Assembly: GCF_003205835.1 (NCBI RefSeq)
Contig: NZ_CP029773.1
Location: 4,620,501-4,684,500, forward strand
Source of the DNA: Stenotrophomonas maltophilia
GTDB taxonomy: Bacteria > Pseudomonadota > Gammaproteobacteria > Xanthomonadales > Xanthomonadaceae
DNA length: 64,000 nt
Reading direction: 5' to 3'
The notes beneath the pieces are model-generated. The model was not told the DNA's origin. It did no database searches and worked only from the letters and a program-made list of their open reading frames with translations. A program made the translations under genes and the position numbers. Below, piece after piece: positions 17,629 to 26,827 of this stretch. Numbering within the stretch: position 1 is the stretch's first letter; each line of letters starts with the position of its first letter.

Positions 17629-19628
17629 TTCAGAAGTACCACATTGGGTACGAGGCGCGTCAGCAAACTGCTCTTCGAGAAGTATTCGTCCACCTTCTTC
17701 CACCTGCCGAGCACGGACTTGATCTGCCCCCGGAACTGAGCAATGAGCATAACGTCATCATCCACGAAAGCGTGCTCTAGCAACTCAAGATTGTACTGAA
17801 CTGTCTCGATGGCCTGAACAACGCTTCTGGACGCCTTATCCTCGTCGTCAGGGAGAATCAACTGATTCTCACATGCAGGATGACAGTAGTGTGGATTAGC
17901 CTGACCATGCCCCTTGTTGCAAAGGCCTCCATCGGTGAAGTTCGTACACACTATTCCTGGTGCGACAACTGCCCAAGAAGAGCCCTCAGCAGTCATCGCG
18001 CGGGCGAACTCCCTGATGTTCTGCGGATCAAGGGCGGACTTACCCAGCCGGCGCGCGAACAGCGCCACACGCCCCCGTAGCTTCTCTGCGCCGGCCCCCT
18101 GAACCTCATCAGCCTTATTGATCGCCTCCACTCCCTTTAGAATAAGCATCTCACGTACAACTTGCTGTACTTCGGAAAGAATTCCTGGATCCGAAAGTAT
18201 GTAGCGCATGATTGTCATTTGTTCATCCCTGTGCCCAAAGACATCCATCAAAATCTTTGGCGCATGGACAAGCGCTAGAGCAACAATTCGAGCGAGGGTC
18301 TTTCGGAATCGATGCGGGTTCATACCACCATCGGTGAGCCAGCGCTCCAGGCCAAGTATCTCCACGAAGCTATTGAACACATGCGCAAGGCTCGGCACCT
18401 TATCTGGATATCTTGGGGAAACCCACAGGCCGTTCCCCTTTAGGCCGTGGTGCCGTCGAAAAATGTTCGCTAGGCGCTCTTGCTGCAGAATCGCTTGAAT
18501 GGCAATTGACGGCGCTGGCGCTTCACTCTGCCTCCCTCCGGGATTCTCAAACTTCCAGGTTCTGAACTCGTAAACACTGGAACCACCTCGCTTGCCAAGC
18601 GAGCCGATCTGCATCGTTAGCAGTTCACCATGTCGGGGACCGCCAGAAAGAGCCACCGGAAAAGCGTGTGCACCCTGTAGAACCACTATCAGGCGCAAGG
18701 CCTGGGGTAACGTCCGAGGCGGCCATGCGACGGTTTTTCCACTTCGCCCGGATTTCATCGAAAATTGAAGCGGGGCATCCCTAAGCGGCTCCCCGTCAGG
18801 CCCCCGCCATTCCCATGACCGGATCACAGCATTGCTTACGCGAGCAGCTCGGCGACTGGGAGATGGCGAGGGACCGTCTTTCAGATCACGAGTAGTTTCA
18901 GTAGCGGCGAGTGCGGCCTCTACGGCATCCAACAAAGTAGGACCAACGACTTCGATCATCACCAGTGCCATCGAGCCTGCTTCAGAGACGAACTCATCTG
19001 AGTATGGCTGATGAGGTTTCGCTATGCTGACCGGGATTGTATGCTCAGGTTCACCCGTTCGATCTCGCGCAGCCTTCATTCCATGAACCGTTGGACGCAT
19101 GGGCGCGGGGCCATCGGGAAGACACCCCAGTCGGTGGTAGTACTCAACCACCCCAAGGCAGTCAGAGTACTTCTGCGTCAGGCCAGCGCGTTCGACCAGG
19201 CTCCAGAGTCTCTTGGAGCTTGGACGTACATTTGTACGCTGGATCGCCCTCTTAAGATTGGCAATGAGCGTCCGGATCGTTGTGTATCTATACACCTTCC
19301 CGGTTTTGCCTGGAATTATCGCCATCGTGATCGCCAGCCTCATAAGCTCTCGAACTACGAAGGGTGAGTGCTTCCCCTTGCACGTCTTGCCCCTTCCAGA
19401 ATAGAGCCTTAGATCGAGATCAGAGGTCCGTAGGCCAGACTGATGTTCGTCGTCAATACGAAGAACGCCCCAGTTGTCCCCCATTCCAACAAGCTTCTGA
19501 AGCTGCTTCAGCTTTGCCTCCGGCGCCAACCTCAGCTCATTCGGACTAATCGACAGTAGCGACACCTCCACGTCAGGAGCTAGGAGTTCATGGTTGCCTG
19601 CTACTAGAGACCGGTTGACCATTTTCAT
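17625..19628 (-). CDS. ginC: Tyrosine recombinase, third of three (GinC-like)
   Basis: 667-residue site-specific recombinase. The C-terminal catalytic domain shows the Arg I region (GGPRHGELLTMQIG), HRFRK (box II His-x-x-Arg) in MNPHRFRKTLARI, the second His in DVFGHRDEQ and the Tyr nucleophile in TIMRYILSD. A cysteine-rich tail (CTNFTDGGLCNKGHGQ, HYCHPACENQ) suggests a zinc-binding or structural domain after the catalytic core. Its ATG shares one base with the stop of the previous recombinase (TGATG). It is very different in sequence from the other two enzymes, so the module is not a recent triplication. Confidence 0.85.
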   Translation of the reverse strand: MKMVNRSLVAGNHELLAPDVEVSLLSISPNELRLAPEAKLKQLQKLVGMGDNWGVLRIDDEHQSGLRTSDLDLRLYSGRGKTCKGKHSPFVVRELMRLAITMAIIPGKTGKVYRYTTIRTLIANLKRAIQRTNVRPSSKRLWSLVERAGLTQKYSDCLGVVEYYHRLGCLPDGPAPMRPTVHGMKAARDRTGEPEHTIPVSIAKPHQPYSDEFVSEAGSMALVMIEVVGPTLLDAVEAALAATETTRDLKDGPSPSPSRRAARVSNAVIRSWEWRGPDGEPLRDAPLQFSMKSGRSGKTVAWPPRTLPQALRLIVVLQGAHAFPVALSGGPRHGELLTMQIGSLGKRGGSSVYEFRTWKFENPGGRQSEAPAPSIAIQAILQQERLANIFRRHHGLKGNGLWVSPRYPDKVPSLAHVFNSFVEILGLERWLTDGGMNPHRFRKTLARIVALALVHAPKILMDVFGHRDEQMTIMRYILSDPGILSEVQQVVREMLILKGVEAINKADEVQGAGAEKLRGRVALFARRLGKSALDPQNIREFARAMTAEGSSWAVVAPGIVCTNFTDGGLCNKGHGQANPHYCHPACENQLILPDDEDKASRSVVQAIETVQYNLELLEHAFVDDDVMLIAQFRGQIKSVLGRWKKVDEYFSKSSLLTRLVPNVVLLK

Positions 19629-21625
19629 CAGTGCTGCCCTGCGAAGTAGATTGGCATGTGCTCACCGGAGGCTATCCTTGCCGCCCACTTATCAATGGCG
19701 AACTTCACTGCATCTGCTGGCCATTGAAGAACGGTTAGGCGAAGCCGCGCCAGGTCACTTGCATCTGATCCAGCATCGAACCGAACCATTCCTACGGAGG
19801 TCCGAACTGCCTCTAGCTCTGCCACACGCCGGCAGATGAAGTCCAGGCTGTCCGTGAACACAAAACAGTTGGGGCAGCCGCTGGAAGCACACCTATGCTG
19901 CTGGACGCATAGAGTGCATCCATCTCTCGGATTGCCTGGATCAATGACTGCTGGCGGGCTGTAAGGATCTGCACATCCGCTTCCGTCGTAGGTCTTATGA
20001 CGGCGTGCTTGATTCAGCTTTTCGATCTCGGCTTCACTGACGTCCAACTTTGCGAGCTTCGCCCTCGTCAAGGCTACGTCGAACACACGATTGACCCGAA
20101 GCTGGGAGAACAAGTCATCAATCACTTCGGACACAAGCGAGAAGGATTCCTCAAAAGAAGATCTTCGGTAGCCATAGTGCCTAGTGGTCATGAGGTTCTT
20201 GTGACCAAGTAGTACCATCATTACCCAGTTCGAGTATTGAGAATCCTTGAAGATCGCAGCCGCGGCGACATCTCTGAACTGTCCAATTGACATGGTCTCG
20301 GAAGCTGTACGGGTGCCGTCATCGAGTTGCTCTATCAGAGAGGCGAGCCAGTTGTTTGCAGTTCGAGTTGTGCGGGGATTTACTACATACACCCCTTGTC
20401 GCCGTCCGCGCACTGTTACGCCCACCCATGGACTACGAGCGACAACGTCTGGGAGAGGGCACAGGCGCGGGTTTCTTTCGATATGGCCTCGAAGCCCTTC
20501 TGTCCGCTTCAGAAGAAGCTCAACTAACGAATGACAGCCCGTCGCATCGCCTACCCGTGACACAGTCCATTGCGCGGTCCCTTTGGCCCGGTCCTTAGGC
20601 GCATAGATCCATGCATGCTGCTCATCATAGACTGCCGTCCAGTCGCTCAAGTTCATGGATGCTGCGGTTGCGGGGTTCCAGGCGCTCCGCGCTACAAAGA
20701 GCAGGAAGAAAATTGAGACATCTGCGCTAGTAGGATAGGTTCCGGCAACCAGATCGTGCCAGCCGACCTCGCTTCCTGATCGTTCGTGGTCATCGGGGTA
20801 GTGCGCCCACCAGCTTGGGAGTCTTTTGATGCGCTTGCCGAAGATCGCCAACAACTGAGATCGCCGAGGCACTGGATTTCCCGTCAGCCTTATGAGCGCG
20901 CGATAGGTCGCGTGCGCATCCGCTTCCGTACATACGAAGTCGGGGGCATTCATGAACTCAGGATTCTCTCTGTACAACTCGATCAGATCGCGTCCTTGAG
21001 GAATGAGTCTGTCCGTTCTCCTCCACCGCTGTAGAACCTTCAGTGCCTCCGCTCGTAGCAGCCTAATGACGGCCAATCCGTGCTCTTCGGATGGGGTCTC
21101 GCGGCGATTCGAGGCTATCCTGAAAACTGGAAGTACTAGCTCTGGAAGTTCATGGTAGCTAATCGCGGTCTTTATAATCGCGCGGACGACGGCAGCTCTG
21201 CTGTCCATAGTGGCATCCCATGCACCCTCCGGACCCGGGCTTGTGTAGAGGGCAACGTGCCGGGATGTCAGATCGCGAAGTCTAACCACCCGTTTGAATG
21301 GAATTCCATTTGAGGCCATGTATCCCTCAAGTGCATCGAGGAATCTCCAGAAGGACACCAGTGCCCCCCTTCTTGCAGCTGCACCGTCTGATGCGATGCC
21401 TTCAATACTCGCGCTCAGCGTAGGCCATAGATCGCGCAGCAGCTCCGGCCTACCAGTGAATCCCCCCTTCCAGGAATGCCTGACTGCGGCAATGGGCGGG
21501 GCATCACTTGCACCAGTCGCCAGAATCGAGAAGTCATAGATCTTCCCCGTGCTAATGAGGTCCGGATGTGTACAGGGCACCACCCATTTCCCAGGCATTC
21601 CCCCTGTATCTTCACGCGCTCTCAC
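19628..21625 (-). CDS. ginB: Tyrosine recombinase, second of three (GinB-like), degenerate active site
   Basis: About 665 residues from GTG 21625, which overlaps the stop of the first recombinase as GTGA; an ATG at 21655 in the same frame is the alternative. The catalytic half has LLGHKNLMTTRHYGYR with the box II His and Tyr. The position of the first catalytic Arg reads SAWNPATAASM (Asn where most enzymes have Arg), and the His-x-x-Arg box reads QFRD. A C-terminal zinc-ribbon-like cluster (GCTLCVQQHRCASSGCPNC) follows. This may be a structural or regulatory partner rather than a fully active strand-cutting subunit; that is inference. Confidence 0.82.
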   Translation of the reverse strand: MRAREDTGGMPGKWVVPCTHPDLISTGKIYDFSILATGASDAPPIAAVRHSWKGGFTGRPELLRDLWPTLSASIEGIASDGAAARRGALVSFWRFLDALEGYMASNGIPFKRVVRLRDLTSRHVALYTSPGPEGAWDATMDSRAAVVRAIIKTAISYHELPELVLPVFRIASNRRETPSEEHGLAVIRLLRAEALKVLQRWRRTDRLIPQGRDLIELYRENPEFMNAPDFVCTEADAHATYRALIRLTGNPVPRRSQLLAIFGKRIKRLPSWWAHYPDDHERSGSEVGWHDLVAGTYPTSADVSIFFLLFVARSAWNPATAASMNLSDWTAVYDEQHAWIYAPKDRAKGTAQWTVSRVGDATGCHSLVELLLKRTEGLRGHIERNPRLCPLPDVVARSPWVGVTVRGRRQGVYVVNPRTTRTANNWLASLIEQLDDGTRTASETMSIGQFRDVAAAAIFKDSQYSNWVMMVLLGHKNLMTTRHYGYRRSSFEESFSLVSEVIDDLFSQLRVNRVFDVALTRAKLAKLDVSEAEIEKLNQARRHKTYDGSGCADPYSPPAVIDPGNPRDGCTLCVQQHRCASSGCPNCFVFTDSLDFICRRVAELEAVRTSVGMVRFDAGSDASDLARLRLTVLQWPADAVKFAIDKWAARIASGEHMPIYFAGQH

Positions 21626-22956
21626 GTCAATGCCTCGTCGATGATCGCATTCCAACGAATTGCTGGATGCCCTCGATCACGACCAATTTTGGCTACCGCA
21701 GCGCGCAAGTATTGCATCGTCGTGCGCTCATCAACGTGCCCCATAAGCGGACTGAGAAGCATCTTTACCTGTCCGGCCATGAGCCCATGCAACCAACCGA
21801 AGTCAGCACCACTCAGCTCTGAGTTGCCTGCGAGGGCCAACTGCGCCCGCGTCAGGGCGCAGATCTTCTCCACCGCAAAATGGTGCCTTCCTGTATGAGG
21901 GTGCCATCCTTTGGGACAATGCCGATCGGAAGTCCAAATCCGGCGAAGCATCTCATTGCTCACAGGTCGGTTCACACCTTCTCCAAGCCACAGACGATCT
22001 GTCCGCTTGGTGTGTTTCCTATCACCAATGTGATATCTCGTCAGCTGGGTCGGTCGAATCACCGAAATGTAGTGCCAGATCCTTTCGGCAAGATCTAGTG
22101 GCACAAATACCGTACGCCATCTTGTGCCAAGGTCTGACCCAGGACTGACCTTGCCTCCCTTAGTGCCATACTTGAGCACTAGCGGAACCTCACCAGCCAA
22201 TATCCAGTCGGGTTGCCAGTTGGTTCTCTCGCTCGTTCTTTTTGCTGGAAAACAGGTGACCCGTAGTTGATTGGCTTCCGAGATCCTGAGGCCAGAACGG
22301 ATGATCAGCTCGAAGATCAGAATTTTTACGGGCGCACGCACCGAAATCGACTTCAACCACATCTCAACCTCCCTGTCAGGAGGGAGGATGATCGGAGCTT
22401 CCGGCGCAGTTAGAGACCCGATCCGCACAGTCTTTGAGCGCAGTGTTCCGCTTTGCGAGCTTGTGGGCGATATGTAGGTGTATGCAACTTTTCTTACAGG
22501 TATCTGCATGGGCAGGCGATAGCCGCGCTCGCTGGCCCAGGTCAGAAATAGACACGCCTCATTGACGTAGAGGTTAACTGTAGCGGGATCCAACTGCCTC
22601 CCACTCGGGGAGCCGTCTCCACTCAGGAGTGCCGGCTGATACTGATGAAGGATATTCTCGTTGTAGGAAATTTCTCGCCAATCAGTGGCTTGGTCTATGC
22701 ACCATTCGAGAAAAATAGAAAGCCTTGCGGCCATGTTTCTTCGCGAGCGCAAGGTTGGGATGGGCCCGTAAAAGAGCTCACTCTCAGCTTTTGCTTTTGA
22801 TCGGTCGCGAGGAAGTTGCCATTCCCCGTTGCTGCGCTCATCGAGGTAGCGGTTGGCTTCAATTGGGTATGAGCCATCGTCACCGATCAGAATCGGTACA
22901 TGCTGCAACTTAGGCGCGTGTGCAAAGGCTCCCTCAGGGGGCATAACCACTTGCAT
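21622..22956 (-). CDS. ginA: Tyrosine recombinase, first of three (GinA-like)
   Basis: 444-residue integrase. All catalytic elements are visible: Arg I in IRSGLRISEANQL, HPHTGRHHFAV (box II His/Arg), LMGHVDERTTMQYL with the second His and the nucleophilic Tyr. The N-terminal ~180 residues contain a SAM-like DNA-binding region (LSIFLEWCIDQATDW, VNLYVNEACLFLTWA). It is the promoter-proximal gene of the four-gene operon and starts only 66 bases from the fpr stop codon, so the operon runs inward from the probable insertion point. ATG 22944 is an alternative start. Confidence 0.88.
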   Translation of the reverse strand: MQVVMPPEGAFAHAPKLQHVPILIGDDGSYPIEANRYLDERSNGEWQLPRDRSKAKAESELFYGPIPTLRSRRNMAARLSIFLEWCIDQATDWREISYNENILHQYQPALLSGDGSPSGRQLDPATVNLYVNEACLFLTWASERGYRLPMQIPVRKVAYTYISPTSSQSGTLRSKTVRIGSLTAPEAPIILPPDREVEMWLKSISVRAPVKILIFELIIRSGLRISEANQLRVTCFPAKRTSERTNWQPDWILAGEVPLVLKYGTKGGKVSPGSDLGTRWRTVFVPLDLAERIWHYISVIRPTQLTRYHIGDRKHTKRTDRLWLGEGVNRPVSNEMLRRIWTSDRHCPKGWHPHTGRHHFAVEKICALTRAQLALAGNSELSGADFGWLHGLMAGQVKMLLSPLMGHVDERTTMQYLRAAVAKIGRDRGHPAIRWNAIIDEALT

Positions 22957-23040
22957 CGGATTGACTCCGAGCTGACCTGCAGCGGACGGTACGCCCGCTG
23001 TTCGCCAAGGTCAATAGGCCACTTAAGCCTTTGAAGGGGT
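22957..23040. other. Probable island/chromosome junction at the 3' end of fpr
   Basis: The short space between ginA and fpr, plus the last fpr codons. The fpr product reads normally to ...IRREKYV and then ends with seven residues (SSTPSKA), slightly longer than the usual REKY-type end of this family as I remember it. GInt islands insert at the 3' ends of conserved genes with the gin operon at that border, so the crossover probably lies within or next to the last fpr codons. I found no second copy of this end in the window, so the other border is probably outside. Confidence 0.45.
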
Positions 23041-23784
23041 TGAACTTACGTACTTCTCGCGGCGGATCTGCGGATTGCCCAGACCGGCGGCCTTGAGCAG
23101 TTCGGCACAGGCATCGACCATGTCCGGGTTGCCGCACAGGTAGGCGATGTCGGTGGCCGGGTCCGGGGTGAATCCGGCCAGCGCCTGCTGCACGTAACCG
23201 TGCTGCACGTCCGGGTGCGGATCAGCCGGCAGTTCGCGCGACAGGCACGGAACATAGCGGAAGTTCGGGTGCTTTTCGGCGAAGCTGTAGAAGTCTTCGC
23301 TGTACAGCAGCTCACCCGGGCTGCGCGCGCCCTGCAGCAGCACGATCTGCACGCCGCGTTCGGCCATGGCCTTTTCCAGCAGCGGCAGCATCGAACGGTA
23401 CGGGGTAACGCCGGTACCGGTGGCGATCAGCAGGTAACGGGCGTTGTGGTCACCGGGATTCAGGCAGAACCGGCCATAGGGGCCGGACGCACTGATCTGG
23501 CCGCCCTGCTCCAGCGCCTCGAACAGCGCTGTGGCGGCGCCACCGGGGACGAAACTGACCGCGATATCCACCGCTTCGCCCGGGCCCAACGCGTGGTCGT
23601 GGATGGTCGCCAGCGAGTAGCTGCGCTTGGTTTCGGTGCCGTCGGCGTAGCTGAAATGGACCTGGATGAACTGGCCGGGCTGGAAATCCAGCGGCTGCCC
23701 ATCGTCACGCACGAACTGGTAGTGGCCGACGGTCGGGGCCAGCATGCGGCAGCCGACCAGCTTGAGGGGGAATTGAACAGGCAC
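23023..23784 (-). CDS. fpr: Ferredoxin/flavodoxin-NADP+ reductase
   Basis: 253-residue FAD enzyme moving electrons between NADPH and ferredoxin or flavodoxin, used in oxidative-stress defence and Fe-S metabolism. FAD-binding RSYSLATIH lies at ~55-63 (R-x-Y-S), the NADP-binding LLIATGTGVTPYRSML at ~117-132, and CGNPDMVDAC at ~219-228. It ends IRREKYV plus a short tail where the island adjoins it. It is divergent from the ABC-exporter genes with an 84-base gap containing TATAAT/TATTAT-like sequence at 23831-23837 that could serve either direction. Confidence 0.9.
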   Translation of the reverse strand: MPVQFPLKLVGCRMLAPTVGHYQFVRDDGQPLDFQPGQFIQVHFSYADGTETKRSYSLATIHDHALGPGEAVDIAVSFVPGGAATALFEALEQGGQISASGPYGRFCLNPGDHNARYLLIATGTGVTPYRSMLPLLEKAMAERGVQIVLLQGARSPGELLYSEDFYSFAEKHPNFRYVPCLSRELPADPHPDVQHGYVQQALAGFTPDPATDIAYLCGNPDMVDACAELLKAAGLGNPQIRREKYVSSTPSKA

Positions 23785-23868
23785 GACTTTTCGGGACAGT
23801 GTGTAGCCGGGGCAAGCCCTCGGGGTCTTCTATAATAGCCCCTCCCCGCCCCTCTCCAGCGCCAGCCC

Positions 23869-24837
23869 ATGGGCGCGAAGGCTTCGAGCTTGGCATCCCA
23901 GAACAATACGGCGCCCGCCCTGCGCGTGCGCGACCTGCGCAAGACCTATGACAACGGCACCCAGGCCCTGAAGGGGGTTTCCCTGGAAGTGGCCCCGGGC
24001 GACTTCTTCGCCCTGCTCGGCCCCAACGGTGCCGGCAAGTCCACCCTGATCGGCATCATCAGCTCCCTGGTCAACCTCAGCGAGGGCCAGGTGGAAGTGT
24101 TCGGCAGCGACCTGGTGCGCAACCGCAGCGCCACCATGCGCCTGATCGGGCTGGTGCCGCAGGAGATCAACTTCAACCTGTTCGAAAAGCCCTTCGACAT
24201 CCTGGTGAACTACGCCGGTTTCTATGGCGTGCCGCGCGAGGAAGCCGAGCAGCGTGCCGAAGAGGAACTGAAGCGGGCGCACCTGTGGGAAAAGGCACAG
24301 GTGATGAGCCGTACGCTGTCCGGCGGCATGAAGCGCCGGCTGATGATCGCCCGTGCGATGATGACCCGCCCGCGCCTGCTGATCCTGGACGAGCCGACCG
24401 CCGGCGTGGACATCGAGATCCGCCGCGACATGTGGCGCGTGCTGAAGGAGATCAACGCCGCCGGCACCACGATCATCCTCACCACGCACTACCTGGAAGA
24501 AGCCGAGTACCTGTGCCGCCACCTGGCGATCATCAACCATGGCCAGATCGTCGAGCAGGGGCCGATGCGCACCCTGCTGGCCAAGCTGGACGTGGAAGGC
24601 TTCCTGCTGGACATCGACGGTGACCTGCCGGCGCAGCTGCCGGTGATCGAGGGCGCGACGCTGACCGCACCGGACCCGCACACGCTGGACATCGACATGC
24701 CGCGCGCAATGGACCTCAACCGCGTGTTTGCCACGCTCAACGAGTCCGGTATCCGCGTGCGATCGATGCGTACCAAGAGCAACCGCCTGGAGGAGCTGTT
24801 CGTGCGCCTCACCGGCAACCTGGAGAAGCCTGCATGA
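23869..24837 (+). CDS. ABC-2 type exporter ATP-binding protein (YadG-like)
   Basis: 322-residue ATPase with Walker A GPNGAGKST (51-59), signature LSGGMKRR, Walker B LLILDEPTAGVD and the H-loop TTHYLEEAE. A ~90-residue C-terminal extension after the nucleotide-binding domain is typical of ABC-2 export ATPases (DrrA/YadG type). Its last codons overlap the permease gene by four bases, so the two are co-translated. The E. coli YadGH substrate is not established, and none is deducible here. Confidence 0.88.
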   Translation: MGAKASSLASQNNTAPALRVRDLRKTYDNGTQALKGVSLEVAPGDFFALLGPNGAGKSTLIGIISSLVNLSEGQVEVFGSDLVRNRSATMRLIGLVPQEINFNLFEKPFDILVNYAGFYGVPREEAEQRAEEELKRAHLWEKAQVMSRTLSGGMKRRLMIARAMMTRPRLLILDEPTAGVDIEIRRDMWRVLKEINAAGTTIILTTHYLEEAEYLCRHLAIINHGQIVEQGPMRTLLAKLDVEGFLLDIDGDLPAQLPVIEGATLTAPDPHTLDIDMPRAMDLNRVFATLNESGIRVRSMRTKSNRLEELFVRLTGNLEKPA

Positions 24838-25625
24838 GCACCACCGAGCTGACCGACGGCCAGCGCAACCGCATCGCACTGATGACCATCGTGCGCCGCG
24901 AAGTCGCCCGCATCATGCGCATCTGGGGCCAGACCCTGGTGCCGCCGGCGATCACCATGACCCTGTACTTCCTGATCTTCGGCAACCTGATCGGGTCGCG
25001 CGTGGGGGACATGGGCGGCTACACCTACATGCAGTTCATCGTGCCGGGCCTGGTGATGATGAGCGTGATCCAGAACAGCTACGGCAACATCAGTTCCTCG
25101 TTCTTCGGTGCCAAGTTCGGCCGTCACGTGGAAGAGCTGCTGGTCAGCCCGATGCCGAACTGGGTGATCCTGTGGGGCTACGTGGCCGGTGCGGTGCTGC
25201 GCGGCCTGATGGTGGGCGTGATCGTGCTGATCATCGCGATGTTCTTCACCCCGGTGCGCATTCCGCACCCGCTGGTGATGCTGACCACGGTGATCCTGGG
25301 TGCGACGATCTTCTCGCTGGCCGGTTTCATCAACGCGGTGTATGCGAAGAAGTTCGATGACGTGGCGATCGTGCCGACCTTCATCCTGACCCCGCTGACC
25401 TACCTGGGCGGCGTGTTCTATTCGGTGAAGCTGCTGCCGGGCTGGGCGGAAGCGGCCACGCACGCGAACCCGATCTTCTACATGGTCAATGCATTCCGCT
25501 ATGGCCTGCTGGGCAGCAGTGACGTGCCGCTGCCGGTGGCCTACGGGTTGATGCTCGGCTTCGTGGTGGCGCTGACGGCGCTGGCGCTGTGGCTGCTGCG
25601 CCGTGGCGTGGGCATGCGCAGCTGA
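24834..25625 (+). CDS. ABC-2 type exporter permease (YadH-like)
   Basis: 263 residues with about six TM helices (~43-63, 76-95, 120-150, 155-180, 187-210, 235-255), of the ABC2_membrane family. YadH-like features are the FGNLIGSR, FVVPGL-type first loop and PLTYLGGVFYSVKLLPGW near the C-terminus. ATG 24834 overlaps the ATPase stop as ATGA. The pair forms a complete half-size exporter (two ATPases plus two permeases). Confidence 0.88.
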   Translation: MSTTELTDGQRNRIALMTIVRREVARIMRIWGQTLVPPAITMTLYFLIFGNLIGSRVGDMGGYTYMQFIVPGLVMMSVIQNSYGNISSSFFGAKFGRHVEELLVSPMPNWVILWGYVAGAVLRGLMVGVIVLIIAMFFTPVRIPHPLVMLTTVILGATIFSLAGFINAVYAKKFDDVAIVPTFILTPLTYLGGVFYSVKLLPGWAEAATHANPIFYMVNAFRYGLLGSSDVPLPVAYGLMLGFVVALTALALWLLRRGVGMRS

Positions 25626-25683
25626 GGGGTGCCTGCAGGGCCTGCGGGCCTGCGGCCCTGCACCTGCACCTGCACCTGCAGTG

Positions 25684-25706
25684 GTAGTGCCGGTCGCTGG
25701 CCGGCA
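25684..25706 (+). repeat. SMAG stem-loop
   Basis: GTAG followed by a TGCCGG...CCGGCA hairpin with one variant base (GGTCG for GGCCG). It lies in the 355-base gap after the exporter. The gap also holds a run of CCTGCA repeats (25660-25680), the long palindrome at 25744-25859 and a second GTAG repeat; I see no gene in it. Confidence 0.8.
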
Positions 25707-25743
25707 ACAGCAACAGCCAAGGCGGAAGCATCACGAGTTGGGC

Positions 25744-25859
25744 GGGGCGGTGTGAGGGTGCAGGACACGCCGTAAACCCGTCCGTGGGGGCTCGATGGCG
25801 CCATCCATGGCGCCAACGGTCCTGCACCCCCACACCGCCCCACCCCTGACAGTTTCCGG
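25744..25859 (+). repeat. Long palindromic repeat, arm-variable/core-conserved family, copy 1
   Basis: A 23-bp arm (25744-25766, GGGGCGGTGTG...GCAGGAC) pairs with 25819-25841 with one mismatch. It encloses a ~52-base core containing ACGCCGTAAACCCGTCCGTG and a small GGCGCCATCCATGGCGCC hairpin. It is followed by CCCCTGACAGTTTCCGG. Copy 2 (26828-26942) is inverted and has the same terminal tag and nearly the same core but completely different arms. Confidence 0.75.
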
Positions 25860-25868
25860 TCGCTGTTG

Positions 25869-25892
25869 GTAGGTGTCGACCTTGGTCGACAC
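25869..25892 (+). repeat. SMAG-like stem-loop (GTCGAC subtype)
   Basis: GTAGGTGTCGACC TT GGTCGACAC: GTAG head and a perfect GTGTCGACC stem. It is followed by a further small hairpin ATCCACGC/GCGTGGAT at 25898-25916. Confidence 0.7.
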
Positions 25893-25980
25893 GATGGATC
25901 CACGCCATGCGTGGATGGAGCGTTCACGGTAAGACCGATGCTTGGCTCTTTTCGTTTCGGATTACGGCTAGGCTGTGGCG

Positions 25981-26748
25981 ATGAAGATCACTTCCATTGC
26001 GTTGGACAAGGCCGTGTCGGATGGTCCGATCGATGCGTTCAGCCATGTCCTGCTGAGCGATTCGCCCATGCTGGATGAGGTGCTGGATTGCCTGGCCTCG
26101 CTGCACGTGGCTGATCCCCTTCATCGTTATCTGTGCACGCTCGACGAAGTCGGCCAGTGCCGCTACACCAGCATGCACGCGTCCGACGACGAGCGCATCG
26201 CGCTGTACGAGGACGAAGACCCGGCGACGCCTGAAGATGCGTTGGCGGCACGCGAGCGGTTGCTGGCGCACGTCGTCGCGCAGCTTGAGCATTCCACGCA
26301 TCGGCTGCAGTGGACCGCGTTGGCGGGTACGTTGATGTGCAGCGACGAGGACATCGAGGCGCTGGTCGCTGCCAATGCGAAGCCGGATCTCATCATCGAT
26401 GACGTGGTCTGCGTGCAGCAGGTACCCGTAGCCAGTGACGACCTGCTGATCGCCGCCCTGCCCAACGGCTACTTCAGCGCGGACTGGGACCTCTTCCAGA
26501 ACCACGCCCTGATCCGGCATCTGCAGGAGCGCTACGACTACCATCTGTTCGGACTCGGCGCATCGTGGCTCGGTTTCCAGCGCGACAGCGCACCGTCGCC
26601 TGCAGAGGCGGGCGCGTTGGTCGCGGACCTGCAGCGCATCTACGCGGCCGGAACGCACGACACCTGGTCACAACTGGCTGCAACGCTGGCCAACCGCACC
26701 ACACTGCTATTGGGCTACACCGAAGACTTCAGCGAACAACTACCCTGA
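25981..26748 (+). CDS. Hypothetical protein between two long palindromes
   Basis: 255 residues from ATG 25981; GTG 25975 is in frame but has no better ribosome-binding site. Acidic and soluble, no signal or TM segment. It contains an SDDLLIAALPNGYFSADWD stretch, a YDYHLFGLGASWLGF segment and several short Leu/Ala-rich helices. I do not recognise the family. It lies alone between two inverted copies of the arm-variable palindrome, so it may be a mobile or recently acquired single-gene unit, though base composition is like its neighbours. Confidence 0.6.
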   Translation: MKITSIALDKAVSDGPIDAFSHVLLSDSPMLDEVLDCLASLHVADPLHRYLCTLDEVGQCRYTSMHASDDERIALYEDEDPATPEDALAARERLLAHVVAQLEHSTHRLQWTALAGTLMCSDEDIEALVAANAKPDLIIDDVVCVQQVPVASDDLLIAALPNGYFSADWDLFQNHALIRHLQERYDYHLFGLGASWLGFQRDSAPSPAEAGALVADLQRIYAAGTHDTWSQLAATLANRTTLLLGYTEDFSEQLP

Positions 26749-26827
26749 GCACCGCTCTACACGAGCGAGCGCAGCGAGCGACCCGCTTCCGCCTTCGCTT
26801 TTGATCTGTCTTCCGTGGTGGCCGCGC

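Noticed and set aside
23801..23840. Strong sigma70 promoter at TATAAT 23831-23836
   Set aside because: The -10 is perfect but no acceptable -35 lies 16-18 bases upstream in either direction, so it is only mentioned, not called.
25655..25682. CRISPR-like short repeats (CCTGCA run)
   Set aside because: Simple hexamer repeats with no spacers; no CRISPR array or cas gene in the window.
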